Assembly (NCBI RefSeq): GCF_964355755.1
Contig: NC_092679.1
Location: forward strand, 24,304,432 to 24,368,431
Direction: 5' to 3'
Length of the DNA stretch: 64,000 bases
Source of the DNA: Antedon mediterranea
Taxonomy: Eukaryota; Echinodermata; Crinoidea; Comatulida; Antedonidae
Within the stretch, counting starts at the first letter, position 1; every line of letters starts with the position of its first letter. Made by a program: the position numbers and the translations under genes. This document shows positions 37,937-49,200 of the stretch, one piece after another. Under the pieces are notes generated by a model. That model saw only the letters and a list, made by a program, of their open reading frames with translations. It had not been told where the DNA came from and did no database searches.

Positions 37937-39365
37937 GTTTGTCATTGTTTCCTTTAATTGAAGATTAAAGAGGTAGAAAGAGATCAAATATATACACAAT
38001 AATTATAACTAAATGTCAATATTATTGTAACAATTAGCCTATTATAATGATTAAGATAAGTATTTACGAGTGTCTTGTATGTGTTGTATGTATAAACAGT
38101 TTGTTCCAACATCATTACTGTATAATAATTAATTATTTATGTTGACTTACAGACTGTAAATGGTTAACAGTAACATCCGGGTTATTATTTCATTTTATTT
38201 ACAAAACGCAGTAAACAATGTTTTTTTCAATATATTTGAAATAATTGTTAAAGATATTTTTCAAATATTAGCTTAGATAGATATTTAACAAGATGATAAA
38301 GAATATCATATCCAATTGCATTGGATGTAAAATGTAGTTGATTGGTAATGAAATCACAATATCATAAAGTTGACGGTTATAGACGGGCTATTATTTTGGC
38401 ACCAACACAAAAAAACCATACGAATTATTACATGTGCACGATGAGATTAAATGTTACTGCATATGTGAGGGTCTATTTTAGTCATTAATCGCGCCCTCAT
38501 ACTTACTTACTCATGTTACATTTGGGGTACGGAAGAAGGCAGTGATAGTCCTGTCGTCCATGCCGTTTCCATCGACGAATTAATCCTCCGATATCACTCA
38601 TCTAGTCTCATGTTTATTTGTCATAAAAACTTTCATATTCTAAAGGGGTCTGAGCCGCTTTTAATCTCACTACTGTAGAGGGGCTGTGTTGGTTTAATTA
38701 ATTTATATTTTAACTTCTGATTTGTTTCCTTAATAATATTGATTAAATTATAATAGGCCTAAATAGTATTATCTTGAAATTAGCAAACTGTCCTCTGTAT
38801 ATATGGCTTATTAGAAAAAGAGGCTAAATTTACGATATATACCAGATTATTTATTGTGTGTATGTATTACACTTATAGATATTCTAAACAATTATTACGA
38901 AAATATTCAGTAACGTTTGATCTTGAACAATTGATATTATTAGTGTTTACACATCATAGGGCTGCTTTACAAGGCTCCTTTATATGTGATTTATAATTAT
39001 AACTAAATCATATTTGATTGTTATTCATGAATATTGTAGGATTTCAATAAACTAAAAATAAATTGGAATTTAGATATGAAGATCGTGGGGATGTTTATCA
39101 AAGTCAATTGAGCCGATGATAGATGCGTACGTATTTTCATCATTTGCATCTTGTTCCTGATGGAAATTAGAAACATAAAGAACATTCTCTTGATAAATGT
39201 CATTTGCAAGTGGCTGTGAATTATTTTATCACCACGTGATTTCAGGAGACGATAAATTCTAAAGATACTGATAATTAAGATAAACACAACAGCTTTAATC
39301 ACATCGACTCAAAACAAGACCATATACATGGCTGCAGTCGTGTGCTAAAATTTGAATTACTGTTT

Positions 39366-39436
39366 ACCGACCAACCAACCGACCGACCGACCGACCGACC
39401 GACCGAACAACCGACCGACCGAACAACCGACCGACA
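39366..39436. repeat. (CCGA)n microsatellite with AACA interruptions
   Basis: Tetranucleotide CCGA run with two ACAA-type interruptions. Confidence 0.95.
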
Positions 39437-39654
39437 AAGTGAGCTGTAGAGTCGCGTTGCACGCGGTTTATAACCAATATTAGCATGATATGTATTTAGG
39501 CATATTTGACTACAATTCATTTTGTCTATCTTATATTCTTTTGCTAATAATGTTACGGTATTTAAGAGGAATAAAATAATAATAATAATCTTACATTACA
39601 TGATATTGAAATCATAATCGTCTTCACCATTGCTATTGTCTTGTTCTAGCTTAA

Positions 39655-39770
39655 TTTAAAGCTATTGCACTTTAGTAACGCTGCTAAATGTCTAACAATA
39701 GCATCTTCCCCACTGTACACGTGTACACTCATTTGCATAACAAACGCACGGCATACCAAACTACGATGAG
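39655..39770. repeat. Dispersed repeat, family R copy 1
   Basis: Shares ordered blocks (CTAACAATA, CATCTTCCCCA, ACTCATTTGCATAACAA, ATACCAAACT) with 40675-40765 in the same orientation, about 1 kb apart. Confidence 0.6.
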
Positions 39771-39889
39771 ATATAAATTCTCTTCTAAACGCGTAACGAA
39801 GAGAATTAATTCCTTTTTTTTTACAATAAATTAAATTGAGGGCGCTAAACATAAAATTTAAAACATCAAAGCAGTTAGCGAGAACCAAA

Positions 39890-40155
39890 AAAAAAAGATG
39901 GTAAATGTGCTCTCCCTGCCTCAGCACTAAGGCCCTGCCACAGCCTTTTGGGGTCGTTCCCACCACATCACCAGATGCATTGATGTTGTCGCCTCATGGT
40001 GTGTGGTGGAAAGGGGGACGTATGATCTGTGAACCCCAAACACAGTGGCTCGCATAGCCTTAACTCTATCCCACCGACCAGCGTGGGAATCGAACCCACG
40101 ACATACGTGTTGTTAACTCGACGCTCAGGCGACTGAGCTAACTGATCATCTTGGT
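39890..40155 (-). mobile_element. tRNA-derived SINE
   Basis: On the minus strand the head reads GATGATCAGTTAGCTCAGTC (A box), and GTGGGTTCGATTCCCAC supplies a perfect B box and T-arm. The acceptor ends do not pair, so it is not a functional tRNA. A ~190-bp body follows, ending at a poly(T)-rich tail near 39890. Confidence 0.7.
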
Positions 40156-40239
40156 TTTAGCCAGGTTAATAGGATATTAATTACGTAATGATGAATTACG
40201 TAATACACGTATAAATAGATTATTATCAGCTGTTCTGTC

Positions 40240-40320
40240 ATGTCCTTTGTGGCTTAACGGGTAATGCCCAGTTTTGAGTGCTATCAGCTGGGGTTCGAAC
40301 TTCTATGGATTTTTTTTTAT
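40240..40320 (+). mobile_element. tRNA-like SINE head
   Basis: TGTGGCTTAACGGGTAATG (A-box-like) and GGGGTTCGAAC (B-box-like) are spaced as in a tRNA promoter and followed by a T-run. Stems pair poorly, so a SINE or tRNA pseudogene is more likely than a working tRNA. Confidence 0.5.
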
Positions 40321-40674
40321 GAATTGTTTTTTTTGTGTTTTTTTTTTAAAGGGTTGAAAATGTCAGTGCTCGGCAAGTGGACCTTAAATCATAAACAAAG
40401 GTGTATGCCATTCATTTTTCCATTAAATAGACACCATAAAACCCCAAAAAGAGCCCATGTGTTCATCACTTTTTTTTTAGTACGCTTGGGTACGGTGGCT
40501 TCTTTTCAACGGATAAGCTTCTCTTTCCACATGGGCTTTATTTCGAGATTTATACTTTTGTAAACTAAAGGAGGGGAGCTTCTTTATTTTCTTCCCGGAA
40601 AATTGTATCTTTACATGATTTGAATTTTTAATAAAGATTAACAAAATAAAAACTTAATTTTTAAATTTAATTTG

Positions 40675-40765
40675 TGGCGTGTTCACCGCGTATGACTAAC
40701 AATACCATCTTCCCCATTACACCTGCTCAAACTCATTTGCATAACAACGCAGGGTATACCAAACT
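40675..40765. repeat. Dispersed repeat, family R copy 2
   Basis: Diverged copy of 39655-39770. Family P sequence (GAGCCCATG, GGGCTT, CTTCTTTTCAA) lies just upstream at 40440-40590. Confidence 0.6.
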
Positions 40766-41381
40766 GTTTGAAATAGCTGCAAGGTCTAAAGTATTTTGAA
40801 ATGTCATATAAGAGTCTTCACTATTGGGGCTGAGCACGGACAATTTTGAAAAAAAATATTTATTGAAATATGAAGTCTCCAGTTAAGCTCACCATGGTTT
40901 GGGCAGAGCTAATAATGAAAATAGAACTCAGAATTGCACTTATACTTATTACTATATCATCATAATTATGATAATGTTAACATTTCAACTATCCAGATGC
41001 GACTTCAAAATGTTAGGTGGGGTTTTTTCTACTTTAAAAACTCGACTTCGTATGCTTCAATTTCAAAATTGGTATAGACATCGAAATCTTCTAATGTTCT
41101 TTGATCTTATTTCACTCTCCATTAACACCAGACAAAAACCATCGGCGACAACCTATCTGTTTAAAACATGTTTATTCTGGGACGGTGCGGCCATACACAC
41201 TAACTACCATAAACGTTTATTCATAACATAATAAAATATCTTGCATGAATCGGACATTTCGCTACCAATGTAGCAACATTGATTAACAAAAAAAAGAAAG
41301 AAAACGGAAGTGGCAGAAGCATATATGTTTGAAAAATGTCGGTGATATTGTTGCAATATTTGCGTTCTAATTTGATTACAT

Positions 41382-41561
41382 ACATTCAAACAGTTAAAAT
41401 AAATAGTAAACACAAATACATTCAACCAGTTAAAATAAATAGTAAACACAAATACATTCAACCAGTTAAAATAAATAGTAAACACAAATACATTCAACCA
41501 GTTAAAATAAATAGTAAACACAAATACATTCAACCAGTTAAAATAAATAGTAAACACAAAT
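41382..41561. repeat. 36-bp tandem repeat, ~5 copies
   Basis: The unit contains ACATTCAACCAGTTAAAATA and repeats every 36 bp. Because 36 is divisible by 3 it stays open on both strands, giving spurious ~110-codon frames. Confidence 0.95.
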
Positions 41562-42058
41562 TTCCGATATACAATATATTTTATTTACAATATTTTAGTT
41601 TGAATAAGCTATTAACAATCTCACAAAGAGTTAGTCACTTTGACAAAAAATTGTAGAGTTGAAAAACTCAATTTACCTGACAAACCATTGTCTGAAACTG
41701 TTTATCTTGTCTTATTTTAATAAGTGAAAACATTAATTGTTTTTTTTTTTGGTAAAAGTGAAAACCACCACAAAATGGTCTATTCAAAGTTTCATTTTAT
41801 TCATCTTTATTTTTTTGAAGCACAATACTTAATTACATCATTCTATCTAAGTACTGTGCAATAGTACATATAATTTACTCTTTGTTCAAGAAATGTGGTT
41901 GCCAACATTGTTTGTGGAAGTGTAATATATCTACACTCTTAGTGCAGTAACCTACAGCCTCTGATGATTATATTCTCTCATGGAAATGAACTATTTTGAT
42001 ATATAAGTGTACAAAAAGATAGAAAGTAACAAATATGAAAAGGAAGACGAGACCCTCT

Positions 42059-42357
42059 TTAATAATAATAATAATTTCCTGGATTTATAAAGCGCCTAAT
42101 GTTGTGAAACATCTAAGCGCTAAACATATTATTACCCCTGCCATTTTTTTAAATCAAACACATATTTAACATACTCCCATAATGCAGCTTGTAATCAGCG
42201 CAAACTTAGGTCTTGACGTTACCAGGTACACATTCGTGAGTGGAGAGAGCCAAACGTAAGTAAAGTGTCTTGCCTAAGGATGCGACGAGAGTTGCATTCA
42301 AACTCACGATCTTACAATCAGTAGTACAACGTCCAACACACTGCGCCACATGCCTTT
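42059..42357 (-). mobile_element. tRNA-derived SINE with conserved core
   Basis: On the minus strand it starts GGCATGTGGCGCAGTGTGTT (A-box-like). It contains AAGTGTCTTGCCTAAGGAT (plus strand), a common animal SINE block, and ends near AAAGCGCCTAATG plus an (AAT)n tail. It lies just downstream of the VTI1B stop and may be part of its 3' UTR. Confidence 0.6.
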
Positions 42358-42421
42358 GGAATGTAAAAAGCAGACACTTTGGCCTCCATCTTATTAGTTG
42401 ATTAAAAACATTGTGTCATCC

Positions 42422-45400
42422 TCATTTCTTGAAAAATTTCCACCAGACGACAATTCCAAGAACAACGAGTTCCCCCAAAATAATTGCCATTAAAATCATC
42501 TTATTCGTCATGACTCTAAAAAATAAATGTTAAAGATTGTAAAATGTTATTTACTCGGCTGAAGGGAGTCACTGATATCCTTGTAGAAATAGCCACACCA
42601 AATTGTATCACACGCAACAAGGTTGGAGAATTGAAACAGGTTTGTCAATATAATAAAAATATTTATTATTTGTTGTTCTTATTATGCTGATAAATAAGTG
42701 TATTGCTTTATAAAACAACACTGACAACATTTTATTTTAAAGTTCTCACCTCCGTGCCATAGAATTTAATATTTTGCGACTCCTCCCAAGATTAGCATCC
42801 ATGTTGTCAAGCTGAAAAGGTAAACAAGCAATACAAGCTTAGTGATTTAGTGATCATCATACTACTTTTGATTATTACAAAACATTTCATGCTTACCTTA
42901 TCTCTAGTACGTATAAGTTGTTCCTTTTGTCCACCTAATTCTTCTATGATTCCAACACCGATCTCATCAGTCTCTGCAGCAATTCTATGAGATCTGTCTA
43001 CACTTGCAGATGCACGGTTTAAAGACTCTGTTCCTTGTATTAAGGTTTTTCTTTGATTTGTTTTCATAGACTTTAAAGAAAAAGTGAAATGTCATTAACA
43101 TACCGTAATAACCTTGAAAAGAAGGACATGGGCTTATTTTTTTATGACTCTTGTATGGGCTTTTTTTTAGATGGGCTTGGAAAACATTTCTATTCATTTT
43201 GTCGACATTTAAATAAAGTTATCACGAAAATAAGCCTATAACTATCTTGAAAATAGGCCAGTGGGCTTGATTTCGAGATGAGCTTCTTTTCAAGATTTCT
43301 TTTGCAAACCAAAGAGGGGGACTTCTTCTTCAATGATGAGTGGCTGTGACTGATCTCCACACTGGTTGGCTTCTTAAATAAATTAGCTAAATTGTATAGA
43401 GAAGCTGTTGCCTAATAATATCACTTAAAACATAATTATATTTACAGTAATTTCATTGTCTACGTTGTCACGCTAGTATGTGCCACCAGTGAACAGTTCA
43501 GCGCTAGCTGCTGACTATAAGCCTATAACTATCTTGAAAATAGGCCAGTGGGCTTGATTTCGAGATGAGCTTCTTTTCAAGATTTCTTTTGCAAACCAAA
43601 GAGGGGGACTTCTTCTTTAATGATGAGTGGCTGTGACTGATCTCCACACTGGTTGGCTTCTTAAATAAATTAGCTAAATTGTATAGAGAAGCTGTTGCCT
43701 AATAATATCACTTAAAACATAATTATATTTACAGTAATTTCATTGTCTACGTTGTCACGCTGGTATGTGCCACCAGTGAACAGTTCAGCGCTAGCTGCTG
43801 ATGTGCTCATCCTTTTCTACAATGAAAAACAAATTTTACTTATTTAAGCATGCATTTATTAGCGGTACTTGCCATATGTTTTGGGTCATTTACTTGCAAT
43901 CTTTACTCTGTATTTGCGTAGTTGTTTGCAACAAACATCACAGTCTCTTTTAAAAAATTGATTGATCAAATTGTCACATGTTTGGTTATGATTGTGAGAT
44001 TGTGATTTGTTGCATTGCTTCTATCCTTAGGTAAGATACTTTACTTACGTTTGCATTTCTCCGGCCAGGTGTAAAAATAAAGTATTATTGTAATTTTTAT
44101 TATTATGACAAAACAAATCCCGAATCTTGACTAGATAAATAAACAATAGAGTTAATAAGAAACTCACAAGATCTCTTTTAAGTTTTTCTAACTCCTTGGA
44201 ATAATTTCTTATTTTCTGATTCATATTAGTGCGGTAGGTACCGGGTGCTGGACGAGCTTCTGCCTCCATATCATGAAGCTGAAACAAAAACCAATATCAC
44301 TCAAAATTAGTCATGGATAAAATAACATTTATTTAAAATAAATAGTGTGTGTTTGCACACTCTTTTCACTTAAAAAGTACAAGTAAACAGAACAAAGTAA
44401 ACAAGTAAACAGAACAAAGTAAACAAGTAAACAGAACAAAGTAAACAAGTAAACAGAACAAAGTAAACGGAACAAAGTAAACAGAACAAAGTAAACAAGT
44501 AAACAGAACAAAGTAAACAAGTAAACAAGTAAACAGAACAAAGTAAACAAGTAAACTGAACAAAGTAAACAAGTAAACAGAACAAAGTAAACAAGTAAAC
44601 AGAACAAAGTAAACAAGTAAACAAGTAAACTGAACAAAGTAATCAAGTAAACAGAACAAAGTAAACAAGTAAACAGAAAAAAGTATACAAGTAAACAGAA
44701 CAAAGTAAACAGAACAAAGTAAACAAGTAAACTGAACAAAGTAAACAAGTAAACAGAACAAAGTAAACAAGTAAACAGAACAAAGTAAACAAGTAAACAG
44801 AACAAAGTAAACAAGTAAACAAGTAAACAGAACAAAAAAGTAATCAAGTAAACAAGTAAACAGAACAAAGTAATCAAGTAAACAAGTAAACAGAACAAAG
44901 TAATCACGTAAACAAGTAAACAGAACAAAGTAAACAAGTAAACAGAACAAAGTAAACAAGTAAACAAGCAACAGAACAAAGTAAAACTAAAAATGGGTTC
45001 TATTATAAGAAAACTTCATAAAAAGTGAGGCAAGCCATTATGGAAAATGGCAAGAAAAGACGATGGTGAGTAGAGCCATGGGTTCACTGTAGTAGTTCAT
45101 AGGGTTCGGTGAGGTAATTTGTCAGACCGCAATTAAATCCAAATACCATTTCGCCAGCTTCTTCCAAGCCTCGTTCCACATCTCTTATCAACTGTTTCTT
45201 CTCTTCTACAATTTTAAACAAATGAATTAATTAATATGGTATTGACTGTTCAGTGTTGTTGAAAAAAGTAACTATTTTAAAAACATTTCAATTTTCCTTA
45301 ACATAACTTATAAGGCAAGAGAGATTTCTCTACAGATGGCAAATAATACACACAAACAGACACCATAGCCTCCTAGGCCTACCTAGCTACTGTAGGCCTA

Positions 45401-45609
45401 CACTAGCAATCTAGGTCTAGCCCTAGCCTCCTAGCTAGCTAGCTCTGGCCTTTTCTGCCAATGAATCACCACAGCTGATCTTGGTTTGGCTGGATTCCGT
45501 TTGGCTTACCCCCTGAACACCGTGAAATACGGTTGTCTATTTTTTTTTTTAAATCGTCAAATAATATGTTGTAGTCTTCCTGCAAGTTTTCAAACTTTTC
45601 CGACGACAT
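42422..45609 (-). CDS. VTI1B: VTI1B: vesicle transport Qb-SNARE
   Basis: Tail-anchored SNARE for fusion of late endosomal/lysosomal and Golgi-derived vesicles. Exons in coding order: 45609-45510, 45205-45147, 44278-44168, 43816-43733, 43070-42897, 42811-42750, 42515-42422; 684 nt, 227 aa (human 232). The start is MSSEKFENLQEDY. An N-terminal helical region (EEKKQLIRDVE...MNQKIRNYSKELEKLKRDL) is followed by the SNARE helix (LIQGTESLNRA, RSHRIAAETDEIG, IIEELGGQKEQLIRTRDKL) and a C-terminal membrane segment ILMAIILGELVVLGIVVWW with a short KFFKK tail. It resembles VTI1B more than VTI1A at the C-terminus. Exon 1 contains an 11-A run encoding Lys-Lys-Lys. Exon 4 has a nearby duplicated copy carrying a stop. 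It is divergent from DHTKD1, with 635 bp between start codons. Confidence 0.95.
43104..43230. repeat. Dispersed palindromic repeat, family P copy 3
   Basis: ACCTTGAAAAGAAGGACATG and GGGCTTATTTTTTTA, then GGGCTTTTTTTTAGATGGGCTT, match the family seen at 14067. Further P-type sequence runs into the duplicated VTI1B block (CAGTGGGCTTGATTTCGAGA). Confidence 0.5.
43231..43517 (-). pseudogene. Duplicated VTI1B exon 4 copy with a stop codon
   Basis: This block is a near-identical direct duplicate (about two differences) of 43518-43801, which contains most of exon 43733-43816. The copy keeps the exon body and donor but loses the true acceptor and the first codons. Its sequence has CAG changed to TAG (43473-43475 on the minus strand). 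A chance AG at the junction could act as an acceptor, so inclusion would give a truncated protein. Confidence 0.85.
44378..44985. repeat. 11/22-bp minisatellite (GTAAACAAGTAAACAGAACAAA)
   Basis: About 600 bp of GTAAACAAGTAAACAGAACA-type units with GTAATC and deletion variants, in VTI1B between exons 44278 and 45147. It yields long spurious minus-strand frames rich in Leu/Phe/Cys/Tyr in several phases. Confidence 0.95.
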
Positions 45610-46244
45610 GTTTGTAGATTTTACTTGAAATTTAGTCGCTTTATTTATCTATTTTTACGGTAGAAATCATTTGAATGGGAAAAATGTTAAAAAGGACCTC
45701 ATCATATGATATTTCTGTGTCACCAAAAGGTTAAACTGCAATCATTCAAGCGTATTACATAAACTCGAGCGGCGTGAAAATTTCACCGGTTGGTGGTGTC
45801 GTGGTGCACATTTTGTCCTAAAATTGACGACTTTGTTTTGTATTTTACTTTATCATTTGATTTGTAATAATGTAAGTGGCCTAGGATAGCAGTATACCTT
45901 GTCTACCCCGTGGCTATATAGTGTCATCTTACATTTTACTAGTCCTAAAGCTAGGCCTAGGTAGGCCTCTAGTTCTAGCTAGGCCTAGCTAGCTATAGGC
46001 TATATAGGCCCTGCCTAGTGTAGCTGTAGGCCTAGGCCCTAGGCCTAGTGTAGGCCTACCTAGTAATAGTAGAGACTTATTTTGCTCTAGACATGGAGGT
46101 ACCTCTATGCTCTAGCCAAGCTCAGAGGAGATATCTATTTTGTCTGCCTCTCTATTGAACTTTAACCTTGTTTTCTAATATATGACATGCAATTCATGCC
46201 TCTACTTCTTAAATCTAAACTCATAATTCCAATTCACAGACAGT
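45610..46244. promoter_or_regulatory. Putative bidirectional promoter of VTI1B and DHTKD1
   Basis: Head-to-head starts 635 bp apart imply a shared control region. Sequence at 45940-46070 is unusually rich in overlapping TAGGCCTA and CTAGCTAG words. No TATA box is obvious. TTCACAG/ACAGTATG just before the DHTKD1 ATG may be a 5' UTR splice acceptor. Confidence 0.4.
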
Positions 46245-49200
46245 ATGCTGTCCAGAAGTGCATTCTTAAAGTCGACAGGCTTCATTCACAGATTACCAAG
46301 ATCATTGTATCATGCAAAAACTGGCATTTATGGATATAAACCAGCAGCACAGCAGACTCTACAAGAATTTAAAGGTATTCTTTTGTTTTGACCATATGTA
46401 CACCTCAAATGAGAATGCTCCAAAGGCTTTTCAAAATCCCGACTCGCCCTTTTCCTCTCGCCGTGTAAATGTTAGAAAATACAATTGCTTTGCTTATTAT
46501 GATACATTTAAATTATTTACCATTTTTTTTAAGTACAAGATATTTAAATTATAATTTTGCATTTTCGTTAACAGTGGACAGAGAAGTTTTGTCGAAAAGG
46601 ATTGAGAATGCAGCACTATCACAGTTGGTAGAAGCCTATCGAAGCCATGGCCATAAAAAGGCTAAAATTGATCCTCTAGGATTGCAAGTACCTAGGTACA
46701 GTATATAACTATGTTATCGTCAATCAAATTGAAGCACAATTTGGTTATTTTGTTATTCATTGTTTTTCTTTTTTTAATATTTTGAATGAAACCTCACTGC
46801 TTTCACTCCTTTTATTATTTCTGTTTATACAATTCCACCTCCACCTGTCATATTAAATTTGAAAATGACACCCATGTCAGATTGTTCAAGAAACTATTGA
46901 TACCAACCTATTGATACCAACTATTGATACCAACTATTGATACTAAACTATTGATACCAACCTATTGTGGAGAGAATTATAAATGATCTATGTGTTTCTA
47001 TTCTGTATCTAGCTTACAATACCTGGATAAACCAACATTAGCCATTCTGTCTCAGAATAAGAATAATGCACTATTTACTTTTTATTAGATAAGCTATTAC
47101 AACAAGAATTTACATATTGACATGCAAACATTTAAATTTGTATGTGTATTTTTTAGTCCAACACCAGAATTAAATCCTGAATTGTATGGCCTTTGCAGTA
47201 CAAGCAAGTTTGACTTAAGTGGTAAGTAAATTGTATGGCCTTTGCAGTACAAGCAAGTTTGACTTAAGTGGTAAGTAAGTATTACTGTAAGAACCTCAGG
47301 AGGCATATTATGGCTGTTCTATATAAAACTGCTGGTGTGGTACATAACTGTGTGTAACTTTAGTAAACTTACAATTCTATACAATATAAAAGGTGAAAAA
47401 AATAAATAGTTTCGGTACTTGGTATTATTACATTACAATGCATGTTTGTTTTTGTTTAGGTATTTTAAACACAGCTGATAAAGGTAGCAAGTCCCTAGAT
47501 GAAGTTATAAGTGCTTTGGAGTCCATATACTGTGGAGCAACATCAGCAGAATGTTCCCATCTTGAGGTAAAGTATGTAACAAAAAATTTGATGTTCCCAT
47601 ATATATGGATATGATGATGTCATATCACTACCATATTTGAGCACATCACTACCATATTTGGTTGCATCACACTTTTTTTGTCAAACTAGTTGATAGTGTA
47701 GACAGAGATTTAGAGCGAATTCCTAATAAATAACTAATAGGTTAAATTTACTGAAAGATATATTTCCAAATATTGATTTAAAATGGATTTTGAGGTTGAT
47801 ATGATAATTGGGAAAAGGTGGTACATAATAGATGATTTTGTGTCTTATTTTAACCTTCACAGACATTAGAGGAAAGAGAATGGTTTGCTCAGAAGTTTGA
47901 AGAAAGCAGAAGCTGGCAGTTAACTGACAGTGAGAAGATAGAAATAGCTAAGGTTATAGCAAAATCACAGGTATAAAAAATAAGTATAGTAAAAATGTTT
48001 TACTGAATTTCTTTCATTGAGTTTGTAAAAAGTTAAAGCACTCCTTTCTGCACCTAAAACAGCAAATTGCTAATAGAAGGCCAGACTGTCCCAAGTGTTA
48101 TTGTAATTTAAAATTTTAAAGTTATATGTTATAAAAGATATAAAATGATAAGATCATTCATATTTTGATAATTTTTACAAGAACTAATTTGTCTTTTTCA
48201 GTCATTTGATAATTTCTTAGCCACTAAATTCACTACCTTAAAAAGATACAGCGGGGAAGGAGCCGAAAGCATGATTGCATTTTTTAACGAGCTATTCAAA
48301 CTGTCCTCAAACTGTAAGTACCATTTTAAATCGTTCATCATTAAAGGGACAGCTAAGTGTGATCTTACTAATGTGGGTGCATTAAAACATATTGTGTTAT
48401 TGTTCCTTGTTAATTTATAAAGTTTCCCCTTAATAGAGGTTTCCCAAAGGATGGATTCTACTGCCTATCTACCATTGTATACATACAGAAAAATTGGAGA
48501 AAATACCGTACTCATTTTATTCTCAATCATAAAGCTTTCATCTATGATTCTACAGTATTCTTTGCTATTTTTGACATTTCTTTCAAATTGCTTGTTTGCA
48601 TTGGTTTAGCAAATATAGAACAAGTAATGATTGCAATTGCTCATAGAGGGCGCCTTAATCTATTGAGCGGTCTGCTCGACTATCCAAAAGCACTGATGTT
48701 CAGAAAAATGCGAGGTAAAACAGAGTACCCAGAATCAGCCCCTTCTACGGGAGATGTTGTTTCACATTTGTGTAAGTACAGTACTATTACTATGCTACTC
48801 TCTATTTTTTTGTATATCTTGCATTTTAAATATCTTTTTGTCCATGTTTGTAGGGCTAAGCTAATGAAATTAGGAAGTATAAACTCCTGTACACTGCTGC
48901 ATACTCCATGTCTCAAGCTGGCAATTAGCAGTCATAGAAATCTTTATAGTATTTGATGCATAGAAAACAATAACTCTGGTGCAGTTTTTGTACTGCACTG
49001 GAATTTGTACTGGATCATTACATTTGTTAATACAGTAGGTAGTAAGAGAATATTAAACATGCAAATACTGTATTCAGGACAAAATAGTTAAATTTTACTT
49101 TATTAAGTTACTGGTTACTCAGTACTACAGTTGTTTTCTATTTCTTTTATAAACAGATCAATCAGTTGATTTACAGTATGAAGGGAAATCATTACATGTC

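Larger units (their letters stand above)
37937..42421. other. Intergenic space between convergent XDH-B and VTI1B
   Basis: 4.5 kb with an ATTAAA poly(A) variant at 37964-37969 for XDH-B, a (CCGA)n run, three SINE-like elements (39890-40155, 40240-40320, 42059-42357), a repeat pair (39655-39770, 40675-40765), a 36-bp satellite and long AT-rich unassigned stretches. Short frames here show no protein family. Confidence 0.6.

Noticed and set aside
40085-40155. Functional tRNA gene on the minus strand
   Set aside because: The Pol III boxes are good, but the acceptor arms do not pair and a SINE body follows directly.
41204-41656. Overlapping 117- and 106-codon frames on both strands
   Set aside because: Produced by a 36-bp tandem repeat.
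44329-44979. Minus-strand 216-codon Leu/Phe/Cys/Tyr-rich 'membrane protein'
   Set aside because: Translation of an 11/22-bp satellite, with similar frames in several phases.
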